From positions 124,001-188,000 of the forward strand of contig NZ_KQ949032.1 of the NCBI RefSeq assembly GCF_001514285.1: DNA of 64,000 nucleotides, given 5' to 3'. Under the pieces are notes generated by a model that saw nothing but the letters and a program-made list of their open reading frames with translations, had not been told where the DNA came from and did not search any database. The position numbers and the translations under genes were made by a program. This document shows, in pieces, positions 34,690 through 42,694 of the stretch (the stretch's first letter is position 1; the number at the start of each line of letters is the position of its first letter). Source of the stretch: Streptomyces sp. DSM 15324. GTDB taxonomy: Bacteria > Actinomycetota > Actinomycetes > Streptomycetales > Streptomycetaceae.

Positions 34690-35199
34690 GTGACGGAAGG
34701 CACCACCTCCGCTGCCGAGGGTGCAGACACCCTGACCCGCCTGGAGCAGGAGGGCGAGATCGCGGCGGACTACCTTGAGGGTCTGCTGGACATCGCCGAT
34801 CTCGACGGCGACATCGACATGGACGTCGAGGCCGACCGTGCCGCGGTGTCGATCATCAGTGACTCCGGCACCCGTGATCTGCAGAAGCTGGTCGGCCGGG
34901 ACGGCGAGGTGCTGGAGGCGCTTCAGGAGCTGACGCGCCTGGCCGTCCACCGGGAGACCGGGGACCGCAGCCGGCTGATGCTGGATATCGCCGGCTACCG
35001 GGCCAAGAAGCGTGCCGAGCTCTCCGAGCTGGGTGCCAAGGCCGCGGCTGACGCCAAGAACAGCGGCGAGCCCGTGAAGCTGAAGCCGATGACGCCCTTC
35101 GAGCGCAAGGTCGTCCATGACGCGGTCAAGGCCGCGGGCCTGCGCAGCGAGTCCGAGGGCGAGGAGCCGCAGCGCTTCGTCGTCGTGCTCCCCGACTAG
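34690..35199 (+). CDS. jag: Jag/KhpB family RNA-binding protein (KH and R3H domains)
   Basis: A 169-residue RNA-binding protein. An N-terminal acidic stretch (1-30) precedes a KH-like domain (about 30-95; LVGRDGEVLEALQELTRLAVHRETGDRSRLMLDI split across it) and an R3H domain (about 105-165; KPMTPFERKVVHDAV, RFVVVLPD). It lies 15 bases after yidC, as usual. The Firmicute N-terminal Jag domain is absent. Roles elsewhere include small-RNA binding and control of growth mode; not shown here. Confidence 0.93.
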   Translation: MTEGTTSAAEGADTLTRLEQEGEIAADYLEGLLDIADLDGDIDMDVEADRAAVSIISDSGTRDLQKLVGRDGEVLEALQELTRLAVHRETGDRSRLMLDIAGYRAKKRAELSELGAKAAADAKNSGEPVKLKPMTPFERKVVHDAVKAAGLRSESEGEEPQRFVVVLPD

Positions 35200-35318
35200 A
35201 TTCGTTACGTACGTCACCCCCGGCCCCGTCTGTAGCGCAGGCGGGGCCGGTCTTTGTCAGCCTGGTTCTCTGGTGGTCGGCGCTGGACGCGCCGAAGCGG
35301 TACGGAAGGACGGTCCCC

Positions 35319-36035
35319 GTGACGGAGGCAGCAGCGCTCCCCCCTGCGCCGGAGGTGGCACGCGAGGTATTCGGTGATCGTTTCCCGGATGCGGTCCGGT
35401 ACGCCGAGCTCCTGGCCGAGGCCGGTGTGCAGCGCGGTCTCATCGGCCCGCGCGAAGTGCCACGCCTGTGGGAGCGGCACATCCTCAACTGCGCGGTGCT
35501 CTCCGAGGTCGTGCCCGAGGGCGTGACCGTGTGCGATGTGGGCTCGGGCGCCGGGCTGCCCGGCATCCCCCTGGCGCTGGTGCGCGAGGACCTGAAGATC
35601 ACTCTTCTGGAGCCACTGCTGAGGCGTACGAACTTCCTCACCGAGGTGGTCGAGCTCCTCGGTCTGGACCACGTCACCGTGGTCCGCGGCCGTGCCGAGG
35701 AGGTCATGGGCACCCTTCCGCCCGTCCATGTGGTGACTGCCCGGGCCGTGGCGCCCCTCGACCGTCTGGCCACCTGGGGCATTCCGCTGCTGCGCCCCTA
35801 CGGCGAGATGCTCGCCCTCAAGGGCGACACCGCCGAGGAGGAGCTGAAGAGCGCGGCCACCGCCCTGAGCAAGCTCGGCGCGGTCGGGACTTCGGTCCTT
35901 CAGGTGGGCGAGGACGTCGTCGATCCGCTCTCCACGGTGGTACGGGTCGAGGTCGGGGAGAGTCCCGGTGGGGTGCGGTTCGCGGCCAAACGGGCGAAGG
36001 CCGCCCGGACGGGCCGGGCCCGCCGCCGACGCTGA
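35319..36035 (+). CDS. rsmG: 16S rRNA (guanine-N7)-methyltransferase RsmG (GidB)
   Basis: Methylates N7 of the 16S rRNA guanine near the 530 loop using SAM; loss gives low-level streptomycin resistance in Streptomyces. It has 238 residues. The SAM-binding fold includes CDVGSGAGLPGIPLA, ITLLEPLLRRTNFL and VVRGRAEEV, with VTARAVAPLDRLATW after it. The C-terminus is basic. The start is GTG at 35319 with a GGAAGGA ribosome site. The next 247 bases to parA contain a parS site and a DnaA box. Confidence 0.95.
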   Translation: MTEAAALPPAPEVAREVFGDRFPDAVRYAELLAEAGVQRGLIGPREVPRLWERHILNCAVLSEVVPEGVTVCDVGSGAGLPGIPLALVREDLKITLLEPLLRRTNFLTEVVELLGLDHVTVVRGRAEEVMGTLPPVHVVTARAVAPLDRLATWGIPLLRPYGEMLALKGDTAEEELKSAATALSKLGAVGTSVLQVGEDVVDPLSTVVRVEVGESPGGVRFAAKRAKAARTGRARRRR

Positions 36036-36110
36036 ACGTACTCCACACAAGCTGCCCACCTACGTATGACGGAGTGTCGCGTCCGTTCGGGCGTAGGGGC
36101 TGTGCATCGT

Positions 36111-36124
36111 GTTTCACGTGAAAC
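36111..36124. promoter_or_regulatory. parS site upstream of parA
   Basis: Perfect GTTTCACGTGAAAC in the rsmG–parA intergenic region, about 6.2 kb right of oriC. It would be part of the 5' coding region only if parA started at the GTG at 36109. Confidence 0.9.
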
Positions 36125-36219
36125 GTCGCTCCCTGCTGCACGGCATCATCGGCCGCGGTCGCGCCGCGGCCGAACCCCGCAAACGAAAGCCCCTCGGTTC
36201 ACTCGATGCGGGGGTGGAG

Positions 36220-36228
36220 TTGTCCACA
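36220..36228 (+). promoter_or_regulatory. DnaA box (TTGTCCACA) upstream of parA
   Basis: Exact DnaA box between parS (36111) and the chosen parA start (36283). A second CTCCACAG-like sequence follows within 30 bases. Possible link between initiator level and parAB expression; inferred. Confidence 0.5.
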
Positions 36229-36282
36229 GAGGTGGATTTCTCCACAGAACAACAGGCCTCACTGGTTCGCGACCCTGAAGAC

Positions 36283-37356
36283 ATGGCAGGCTCTGCTCAT
36301 TGCGAGCTTGAAGTCGAGGAGAGTGAATCCTTGCGGTCCGACGCCAACATCGCGGGACCGATGGCCGATCCGGTCCCCGGTCCCCGTACCGAGTCCTTGG
36401 GGGAGGATGTTTCACGTGAAACACCGCCCCCGATGGACGACACTCCGATCGGTCGTGCTGCCCAGCTGGCGGTGGAAGCACTGGGCCGCGCGGGCGAGGG
36501 TCTGCCACGTCCGGAGCAGACCCGGATCATCGTGGTCGCCAACCAGAAGGGCGGCGTCGGCAAGACCACCACGACGGTGAACCTTGCCGCGTCCCTGGCC
36601 CTGCACGGCGGCCGTGTCCTCGTCGTCGACCTCGACCCGCAGGGCAACGCGTCCACGGCCCTGGGAATCGACCATCACGCCGAGGTCCCGTCCATCTACG
36701 ACGTGCTGGTCGAGAGCCGCCCGCTCGCGGAAGTCGTCCAGCCGGTTCCCGATGTCGAAGGCCTCTTCTGTGCCCCCGCCACGATCGATCTCGCCGGTGC
36801 GGAGATCGAGCTGGTGTCCCTGGTGGCGCGAGAGAGCCGACTGCAGCGTGCCATCCAGGCCTATGAGCAGCCGCTGGACTACGTCCTCATCGACTGCCCG
36901 CCCTCGCTCGGCCTGCTGACGGTCAACGCCATGGTGGCGGGCGCTGAGGTCCTGATCCCGATCCAGTGCGAGTACTACGCACTGGAGGGACTGGGCCAGC
37001 TGCTGCGCAACGTCGATCTGGTGCGGGGGCACCTCAACCCCGCCCTGCATGTGTCGACCATCCTGCTCACCATGTACGACGGCCGGACGCGCCTGGCGTC
37101 CCAGGTCGCCGAAGAGGTGCGCACCCACTTCGGTGACGAGGTGCTGCGGACGAGCATTCCTCGCTCGGTCCGTATCTCCGAGGCGCCGAGCTATGGGCAG
37201 ACGGTGCTGACCTACGATCCAGGATCAAGCGGCGCCCTCTCCTATCTTGAGGCGGCCCGAGAGATCGCGCTGAGAGGTGTGGGGATCAGCTATGACGCCA
37301 CCCACGCTCATATCGGCGCTCAGAACAGTCCGAGCATGGTGGAGGGGATCCAGTGA
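36283..37356 (+). CDS. parA: Chromosome partitioning ATPase ParA
   Basis: ParA/Soj-type ATPase that in Streptomyces extends along aerial hyphae and moves ParB-oriC complexes. From ATG 36283 (MAGSAHCELEVEES) it is 357 residues. An ~80-residue disordered N-terminus precedes the deviant Walker A KGGVGKTT (89-96), VVDLDPQGNASTALG, and LIDCPPSLGLLT. The frame is open to a GTG at 36109 (415 residues) with an AGGGG upstream; I prefer 36283 because the extension overlies a parS and a DnaA box. A parS within the gene encodes VSRET. The parB start overlaps the stop (GTGA). Confidence 0.93.
   Translation: MAGSAHCELEVEESESLRSDANIAGPMADPVPGPRTESLGEDVSRETPPPMDDTPIGRAAQLAVEALGRAGEGLPRPEQTRIIVVANQKGGVGKTTTTVNLAASLALHGGRVLVVDLDPQGNASTALGIDHHAEVPSIYDVLVESRPLAEVVQPVPDVEGLFCAPATIDLAGAEIELVSLVARESRLQRAIQAYEQPLDYVLIDCPPSLGLLTVNAMVAGAEVLIPIQCEYYALEGLGQLLRNVDLVRGHLNPALHVSTILLTMYDGRTRLASQVAEEVRTHFGDEVLRTSIPRSVRISEAPSYGQTVLTYDPGSSGALSYLEAAREIALRGVGISYDATHAHIGAQNSPSMVEGIQ
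36409..36422. promoter_or_regulatory. parS site within parA
   Basis: Perfect parS palindrome inside the disordered N-terminal coding region of parA; in frame it reads VSRET. Confidence 0.9.
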
Positions 37357-38447
37357 ATGAGCGACGGAGGGGGTTGGGCCGTGGTCTCGCCGCACTGATC
37401 CCTGCCGCCCCCACGGAGAAGACGCCGGCGCAGTCGGCGGTGACCGGCTCGACGGCACCGGTGGCTGTCCCCGGTCTGAACGAGCGTGGTGTGGCCGCGG
37501 CGAAGGTGGCCACACTGCCGGCTGTTTCACGTGAAACAGAGGAGCCGTCGGCCTATGACGTCGTGGAGACGCCCGGGCCGCCCATCGGGGCGTACTTCGC
37601 GGAGATCCCTCTCGACGCGATCACCCCGAACCCGCAGCAGCCGCGTGTGGTCTTCGACGAGTACGCGCTGGAAGAACTCGTCATCTCCATCAAGGAGGTC
37701 GGTCTCCTCCAGCCGGTCGTCGTACGGCAGCTGGGTCCTGGGCGCTACGAGCTCATCATGGGTGAGCGCCGGTGGCGGGCCTGCCGTGAGGCGGGGCTTG
37801 AGGCGATCCCGGCGATCGTGCGGGCCACGGACGACGAGAAGCTTCTGCTGGACGCACTCCTGGAGAACCTGCACCGGGCGCAGCTGAACCCCTTGGAAGA
37901 GGCGGCCGCCTACGACCAGCTGCTGAAGGACTTCAACTGCACGCACGATCAGCTGGCGGACCGGATCGGACGGTCCCGTCCGCAGGTCTCCAACACCCTG
38001 CGTCTGCTGAAGCTCTCGCCGGCGGTGCAGAACCGGGTGGCGGCGGGTGTGCTGTCCGCCGGTCACGCTCGTGCGTTGCTCTCCGTGGAGGACGCGGAGG
38101 AGCAGGAGCGACTGGCGCACCGCATCGTCGCCGAGGGCCTCTCGGTGCGGAACGTGGAAGAGATCGTGACCCTCATGGGCTCCCGGCCGCAGTCGGCGCA
38201 GCGCGCCCGGAAGCCGCGTGCCGGTGCCCTGGTCTCCCCGGCGCTGTCCGAGCTGGCCACCCGGCTCTCGGACCGCTTCGAGACCCGGGTGAAGGTCGAT
38301 CTGGGGCAGAAGAAGGGCAAGATCACTGTCGAGTTCGCCTCAGTGGAGGATCTGGAGCGCATCCTCGGCACGCTGGCCCCGGGCGAGGGCTTCGCCCTGC
38401 AGAAGGGGCTCGAAGAGGAGAGCGACGCGGAGGAAACGGACGACTGA
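37353..38447 (+). CDS. parB: Chromosome partitioning protein ParB
   Basis: CTP-dependent DNA clamp that loads at parS, spreads, and forms the segregation complex at oriC; 364 residues. It begins MNERRRGLGRGLAALIPAAP, including the LGRGLAALIP motif that contacts ParA. The N-terminal CTP-binding domain (about 80-160) has GERRWRACREAG and ENLHRAQLNPLEEA. The HTH is at about 190-215 (DQLADRIGRSRPQVSNTLRLL). A C-terminal dimerisation domain ends acidic. The start is GTG at 37353. A parS site lies in its own coding region at 37524. Confidence 0.97.
   Translation: MNERRRGLGRGLAALIPAAPTEKTPAQSAVTGSTAPVAVPGLNERGVAAAKVATLPAVSRETEEPSAYDVVETPGPPIGAYFAEIPLDAITPNPQQPRVVFDEYALEELVISIKEVGLLQPVVVRQLGPGRYELIMGERRWRACREAGLEAIPAIVRATDDEKLLLDALLENLHRAQLNPLEEAAAYDQLLKDFNCTHDQLADRIGRSRPQVSNTLRLLKLSPAVQNRVAAGVLSAGHARALLSVEDAEEQERLAHRIVAEGLSVRNVEEIVTLMGSRPQSAQRARKPRAGALVSPALSELATRLSDRFETRVKVDLGQKKGKITVEFASVEDLERILGTLAPGEGFALQKGLEEESDAEETDD
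37524..37537. promoter_or_regulatory. parS site within parB
   Basis: Perfect parS, extended to an 18-bp palindrome (CTG…CAG). In the parB frame it reads VSRET, in the linker before the CTP-binding domain. Confidence 0.9.
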
Positions 38448-38497
38448 TGCGGGGGCCCGCCCTGAGACCCCGTCACAGAGCAGCCCCATGAGCGTCT

Positions 38498-38537
38498 GAG
38501 CGAGCCGTGTCCGGTGTGTCCGGAACACGGCTCGCTC
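38498..38537 (+). terminator. Terminator of parAB
   Basis: A 13-bp stem (38498-38510 with 38525-38537) is followed by TT and sits 51 bases after parB. Confidence 0.75.
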
Positions 38538-38637
38538 TTTGCGTTCAGTCGGTATCGACGGGAATCGCATCGTGGATACGATGCGAGGGGGTATGGCGCA
38601 TCCACCAGGCAGCACCTCGAAGCGGGAGGCGAGGGCC

Positions 38638-38895
38638 ATGCGAACGATGAGCCGGACCGGACTGGTGAGCGCGGGGCTGGGGCTGGGGGCGGTCGGCGGT
38701 TTCGTCGGCAGTCTGCTCAGGGAACGCAACGCTCTGACAGCCGCTCGCGACGCTGCGGGCGAAGGAAGCGAGGAACAGCCTTCATGGGGCGTCGGCTTGT
38801 ACCGCTCACGCTGGACAACCTTAAGGACCTTCCCAAGCGCTGTCGCTCGTGTGTCTTCTGGGAACTGGATCCCGTCAGGGGTGCGGCCGCGCTGA
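38638..38895 (+). CDS. Possible small membrane protein overlapping the acetyltransferase gene
   Basis: An 85-codon frame with ATG 38638 behind a strong GGGAGG ribosome site. The N-terminus has a Gly-rich hydrophobic segment (GLVSAGLGLGAVGGFVGSLL), then RERNALTAARDAAGEGSEEQ. The last 112 bases overlap the acetyltransferase gene in another frame. It may be a real coupled gene, with only the first ~50 residues meaningful, or just leader sequence. The surrounding gap 38448-38783 otherwise holds the parAB terminator. Confidence 0.35.
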   Translation: MRTMSRTGLVSAGLGLGAVGGFVGSLLRERNALTAARDAAGEGSEEQPSWGVGLYRSRWTTLRTFPSAVARVSSGNWIPSGVRPR

Positions 38896-39401
38896 AGGCG
38901 GGGACGGCCGCCCTGGAGAAGGAGTCCTGGATCTCCGCCGTCCTGCTGGACTGGGGATCGTGCGGCCGGGTGGTGTACGTCGACGATCGGCCCGTCGGGT
39001 TCGTGCTCTACGCCCCGCCCGCCTATGTGCCCCGCTCGACGGCGTTTCCCACAAGTCCGGTGGCACCGGACGCCGTGCAGCTGATGACCTCGTTCATCAT
39101 GCCGGGGTATCAGGGACAGGGGCTCGGCCGCGTGATGGTGCAGACGGTCGCCAAGGATCTGTTGCGGCGCGGATTCAAGGCGATCGAGGCCTTCGGGGAC
39201 GCCCGTTGGAAGGAACCCGGCTGTCTGCTCCCCGCGGAGCATCTGCTGGCCGTGGGCTTCAAGACGGTCCGGCCGCACCCTCGTCATCCTCGGCTGCGGC
39301 TGGAGCTGCGGACCACGCTCTCCTGGAAGGAAGACGTGGAGATGGCCCTGGACCGGTTGCTGGGGGCCGTGCAGAAGGAGCCGGCGCTGCGACCGCTGTA
39401 G
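38784..39401 (+). CDS. GNAT family N-acetyltransferase
   Basis: A 205-residue acetyltransferase-fold protein. The N-terminus MGRRLVPLTLDNLKDLPKRCRSCVFWELDPV includes a CxxC. The acetyl-CoA site is visible in MTSFIMPGYQGQGLGRVMVQ (motif A, Q/RxxGxG/A form). A late segment LPAEHLLAVGFKTVRPHPRHPRL follows. The ATG at 38784 has a GAGGAAC ribosome site; a longer frame to 38514 crosses the parAB terminator. Conserved beside parB in streptomycetes. The substrate is unknown. Confidence 0.85.
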   Translation: MGRRLVPLTLDNLKDLPKRCRSCVFWELDPVRGAAALKAGTAALEKESWISAVLLDWGSCGRVVYVDDRPVGFVLYAPPAYVPRSTAFPTSPVAPDAVQLMTSFIMPGYQGQGLGRVMVQTVAKDLLRRGFKAIEAFGDARWKEPGCLLPAEHLLAVGFKTVRPHPRHPRLRLELRTTLSWKEDVEMALDRLLGAVQKEPALRPL

Positions 39402-39410
39402 ACCATGACG

Positions 39411-39440
39411 AAGGGGCCGGTCCTTGTGGACCGGCCCCTT
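39411..39440 (+). terminator. Terminator of the acetyltransferase gene
   Basis: A 13-bp perfect stem (39411-39423 with 39428-39440) with TTGT loop, 9 bases after the stop, followed by TCTGTTT. A parS lies just 4 bases on. Confidence 0.85.
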
Positions 39441-39443
39441 TCT

Positions 39444-39457
39444 GTTTCACGTGAAAC
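39444..39457. promoter_or_regulatory. parS site between convergent genes
   Basis: Perfect parS extended to an 18-bp palindrome (CTG…CAG), between the acetyltransferase terminator and the trxA stop, about 9.5 kb right of oriC. Confidence 0.9.
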
Positions 39458-39471
39458 AGTGCGTCATGAGA

Positions 39472-39485
39472 GCGCCACGTGAAAC
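39472..39485. promoter_or_regulatory. Degenerate parS half-site
   Basis: GCGCCACGTGAAAC matches parS at 11 of 14 positions, with the right half intact. It lies 14 bases from a perfect parS. Possibly a decayed copy. Confidence 0.3.
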
Positions 39486-39491
39486 GGGGCG

Positions 39492-39824
39492 TCACTCGGA
39501 GATGAAGGTCTCCAGGTCGCGGACGAGCGCGGCCTTCGGCTTGGCGCCGACGATGGTCTTGGCGACCTCGCCGTCCTGGTAGACGTTGAGCGTCGGGATC
39601 GACATGACGCCGTACTTCGCGGCCGTGTTCGGGTTCTCGTCGATGTTGAGCTTGACGATCTCGATCTTGTCGCCGTGCTCGGCGGCAATGGCCTCGAGGG
39701 ACGGAGCGATCTGGCGGCACGGGCCGCACCACTCGGCCCAGAAGTCCACCAGAACGGGCTTGTCGCTCTTGAGGACGACCTCATCGAAGTCGGCGTCGGT
39801 CACATTCTTCAGGGTGCCGGCCAC
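39492..39824 (-). CDS. trxA: Thioredoxin
   Basis: A 110-residue disulfide reductase cofactor protein with the active site WCGPC (Cys33, Cys36) in DFWAEWCGPCRQIAPSLE, and the cis-Pro loop MSIPTLNVYQDG. I chose GTG at 39824 (VAGTLKNVTDADF) with AAGGAG six bases upstream; the ATG at 39839 has no ribosome site. It lies 50 bases downstream of trxB, forming the thioredoxin system operon. Confidence 0.95.
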   Translation of the reverse strand: MAGTLKNVTDADFDEVVLKSDKPVLVDFWAEWCGPCRQIAPSLEAIAAEHGDKIEIVKLNIDENPNTAAKYGVMSIPTLNVYQDGEVAKTIVGAKPKAALVRDLETFISE

Positions 39825-39874
39825 AGGGGGCTCCTTCATTCCTTGTGCGGTGGGGCGGGAGAGGGGGGTGGGGG

Positions 39875-40843
39875 TCAGACAGTGGTCTTCTCGGGCTCGG
39901 CCTGCTCCTCGTCCGCGAGCGCCGCGAGGAAACGCTCGGCGTCGAGAGCGGACGAGCAGCCGGTTCCGGCCGCGGTGATCGCCTGGCGGTAGGTGTGGTC
40001 CACCACGTCACCGGCCGCGAAGACACCGGTCAGGTTCGTCCGGGTCGAGGGCGCGGCCACCTTCAGGTAGCCCTCCTCGTCCAGGTCGAGCTGACCCTTG
40101 AAGAGCTCGGTGCGCGGGTCGTGGCCGATGGCGATGAACAGACCGGTGACCGCGAGGTCGGAGAGCTCACCGGTCTTGAGGTTGCGCAGCTTCAGCCCGG
40201 CCAGCTTCGGGTCGCCCTGGATCTCGGCGACCTCGCTGTCCCAGACGAACTTGATCTTCGGGTCGGCGAAGGCGCGCTCCTGCATCGCCTTGGAGGCGCG
40301 CAGAGTGTCCCGGCGGTGGACGATGGTGACGGACTTGGCGAAGCGGGAGAGGAAGGTGGCCTCCTCCATCGCGGTGTCGCCGCCGCCGATCACGGCGATG
40401 TCCTGGTCCTTGAAGAAGAACCCGTCACACGTGGCACACCAGGAGACACCGCGGCCGGAGAGGGCGTCCTCGTTCGGCAGGCCGAGCTTGCGGTGCTGGG
40501 AGCCGGTGGCGACGATGACGGCCTTGGCACGGTGGACCGTGCCGGCCGTGTCCGTGACGGTCTTGATCTCACCGGTGAGGTCGACGGAGACGATGTCGTC
40601 CGCGATGAGCTCCGCACCGAAGCGCTCGGCCTGGGCGCGCATGTTGTCCATGAGCTCGGGGCCCATGATGCCGTCCTGGAAGCCGGGGAAGTTCTCCACC
40701 TCGGTGGTGTTCATCAGGGCGCCGCCCGCGGTGACGGCGCCTTCGAAGACCAGCGGCTTCAGCGACGCGCGCGCGGTGTAGAGCGCGGCGGTGTAGCCGG
40801 CGGGCCCGGAGCCGATGATGATCACGTTACGGACGTCGCTCAC
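39875..40843 (-). CDS. trxB: Thioredoxin reductase (NADPH)
   Basis: FAD- and NADPH-dependent reductase of thioredoxin, 322 residues. FAD-binding GSGPAGYTAALY is near 11-22, the redox pair is CATC (Cys136, Cys139), the NADPH site is VIGGGDTAMEEA (151-162), with HRRDTLRASK as the 2'-phosphate-binding segment, and a second FAD segment GVFAAGDVVD. The start is GTG at 40843 (VSDVRNVIII). In Streptomyces the trx system is controlled with the SigR disulfide-stress regulon; I did not identify a SigR promoter here with certainty. Confidence 0.96.
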   Translation of the reverse strand: MSDVRNVIIIGSGPAGYTAALYTARASLKPLVFEGAVTAGGALMNTTEVENFPGFQDGIMGPELMDNMRAQAERFGAELIADDIVSVDLTGEIKTVTDTAGTVHRAKAVIVATGSQHRKLGLPNEDALSGRGVSWCATCDGFFFKDQDIAVIGGGDTAMEEATFLSRFAKSVTIVHRRDTLRASKAMQERAFADPKIKFVWDSEVAEIQGDPKLAGLKLRNLKTGELSDLAVTGLFIAIGHDPRTELFKGQLDLDEEGYLKVAAPSTRTNLTGVFAAGDVVDHTYRQAITAAGTGCSSALDAERFLAALADEEQAEPEKTTV

Positions 40844-41009
40844 GGCTTTGTTCCTCGTCTCTGGTCTGCGTCGTTCGACCGGTGGGAGCTGCTCTGAACT
40901 CTCACCCCACCCAACGGATCCTAAGGGGCGCGCATTCCCGCTGTGTCCGGGCACACGGCAGGCGGACCCCCTGGGGAGAAGCGCCGGGGACGGAGTCGCA
41001 GGTGGGCCG

Positions 41010-41945
41010 TCAGTGACGGGTGTAGGAAGCCTTCAGAAGGATCTTCGCCGGGCCGGACGAGGAATCCGCGACGCAGGTGCTGTCCATGAGATAGGCGTCG
41101 ACCTTGGTGCTGTCGGAGGTGTCGGGCAGCACGACGAGAAGCGTGTCCGTTCCCTTGTAGACGCCCTGCTCGGTGGCGAGGACCGTGTCAGCGCGACCGA
41201 TGCCCTTCTGGACGCAGGCGGGGACGGTGGGCTCCGTGAAGACCCGGGGGCGGGGGCTGCCGGTCGTGCCTGCGATGCCCAGACTGTTGGGAGCCTTGGA
41301 CCCCTGGGCCCGGCCGAGGAGATCCGTGACCTTCTGCTCCAGGGTGCCCTGGGCGAACGTGTCGGCGGCGGTGGACTGCCCGTGCGCAGAGGTACCCGGC
41401 CCGCTGCCGCCGGTCAGCGAGGAGACCAGGATGCCGCCGAGCCCCAGGGCGGCGGCACCGAGCACGGCGCTCAGCACGGCGACCCTGCGGCGCCCGCCCC
41501 GCTTGCCGCTCTTGCGGCCCGGGCCGGTGGTGGCGGAGCGGGCATGGCCGGAGGGCCGGTCCGCGACGACCGGTGTTTCACGTGAAACATGGGGGGCCTC
41601 GGGACCGACGAGAGGTGTGGCGTCCGAGGTGTCCGCTGCGGCCCCGGCCTCCGCCCCGGTCGTGTCCGCCGTGTCGGCTCCCTCGGCCGTCGGGCCGGTG
41701 ACCGCCTCGGCGGCCAGCGCTGCGTCGATACGCCGGGCGATGTCCTCCGGCATCGGGGGCGGCTCGGGGAGTGCGCCCAGCAGACCGCGGATCTCCTCGA
41801 GAGAGGTGTGCACGTCGGCGCAGAGCGCGCAGCCGTCGAGGTGCCGGCGTATGTCGGCGCTCCGCGAAGGGGCGAGCAGGCCCTCGGCGAGGTCGGAGAT
41901 CTCCGTGACGTCCGGGTGCCCGGTCGTGTCCGTCGTCGATGTCAC
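41010..41945 (-). CDS. Anti-sigma factor with zinc-finger (ZAS) motif, partner of SigM
   Basis: A 311-residue single-pass membrane protein. The N-terminal zinc-binding anti-sigma motif is H-x3-C-x2-C (His35, Cys39, Cys42 in RRHLDGCALC). A disordered Ala/Thr-rich stretch (about 80-130) follows and includes VSRET encoded by a parS site. A TM helix lies at about 152-172. The extracytoplasmic domain has two Cys residues (ACVQKG and STCVADS). The GTG start at 41945 overlaps the sigM stop (GTGA), the usual arrangement for an ECF sigma/anti-sigma pair. The signal sensed is unknown. Confidence 0.88.
   Translation of the reverse strand: MTSTTDTTGHPDVTEISDLAEGLLAPSRSADIRRHLDGCALCADVHTSLEEIRGLLGALPEPPPMPEDIARRIDAALAAEAVTGPTAEGADTADTTGAEAGAAADTSDATPLVGPEAPHVSRETPVVADRPSGHARSATTGPGRKSGKRGGRRRVAVLSAVLGAAALGLGGILVSSLTGGSGPGTSAHGQSTAADTFAQGTLEQKVTDLLGRAQGSKAPNSLGIAGTTGSPRPRVFTEPTVPACVQKGIGRADTVLATEQGVYKGTDTLLVVLPDTSDSTKVDAYLMDSTCVADSSSGPAKILLKASYTRH
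41575..41588. promoter_or_regulatory. parS site within the anti-sigma factor gene
   Basis: Perfect parS inside coding sequence, reading VSRET on the minus strand, in the disordered linker before the TM helix. Confidence 0.9.
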
Positions 41946-42667
41946 GTTCGCCCACCTCCGCCCTTCACCGCTGCTGAATCGCCGGACCCGGCGCTGGTCG
42001 AACCCTCTCCGGGAGGATCCGCTGCCGGTGGGACGGCTGTCCCCTGCGCCCGGTTCCGCCCCCTGTCGCCTTCTTTGGCCCCGCCGGAGTGTTCCGGCCT
42101 CAGATGGGTCAGCAGCGGCAGCAGTCTGGCTCTTCCCCGGGCACAGCGGCTCTTCACCGTCCCGGTGGGCACGTCGAGGATGCGGGCGGCCTCGGCGACC
42201 GGGTAGCCCTGCATGTCCACCAGGACGAGGGCCGCCCGCTGGTCGGCGGGAAGGGTGCCGAGCGCCTCGAAGAGCTGACGGTGGACGTCCTTGCGCTCCG
42301 CGGGGGCGGCGGCGGACTCATGGGGTTCGAGCAGGTGCTCCAGGCGCTCGGTGTCGTCGACCGGGGAGGTCTTGCGGGAGGCCGCCTTGCGGGCCCGGTC
42401 GAGACAGGCGTTCACGGTGATGCGGTGCAGCCAGGTCGTGACGGCGGACTGGCCGCGGAAGGTGTGGGCGGCGCGGTAGGCCGACACCAGGGCGTCCTGG
42501 ACGGCGTCAGCGGCTTCCTCGCGGTCGCCCAGCGTTCGCAGGGCGACCGCCCAGAGCCGGTCCCGGTGCCGCCGTACGAGCTCACCGAAGGCGTCGGGGT
42601 CGCCCTCCACATGCCGGGTGAGGAGGTCCTGATCGCCGGCCGCGTCGTAGCCGCCGCCCTGCGTCAT
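41942..42667 (-). CDS. sigM: ECF RNA polymerase sigma factor SigM
   Basis: ECF sigma factor of 241 residues. Region 2 is at about 25-95 (FGELVRRHRDRLWAVALRTLGDREEAADAVQDAL, and the -10 recognition helix near GQSAVTTWLHRITVNACLD). Region 4 is at about 130-185 (LPADQRAALVLVDMQGYPVAEAARIL, then VPTGTVKSRCARGRARL). A ~50-residue unstructured C-terminus is unusual in length. The name follows synteny with sigM upstream of trxBA in Streptomyces and Mycobacterium. It is coupled to its anti-sigma gene. Confidence 0.9.
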   Translation of the reverse strand: MTQGGGYDAAGDQDLLTRHVEGDPDAFGELVRRHRDRLWAVALRTLGDREEAADAVQDALVSAYRAAHTFRGQSAVTTWLHRITVNACLDRARKAASRKTSPVDDTERLEHLLEPHESAAAPAERKDVHRQLFEALGTLPADQRAALVLVDMQGYPVAEAARILDVPTGTVKSRCARGRARLLPLLTHLRPEHSGGAKEGDRGRNRAQGTAVPPAADPPGEGSTSAGSGDSAAVKGGGGRT

Positions 42668-42694
42668 GGGACCCCCTCCCCCTCCGGTGAGTCA

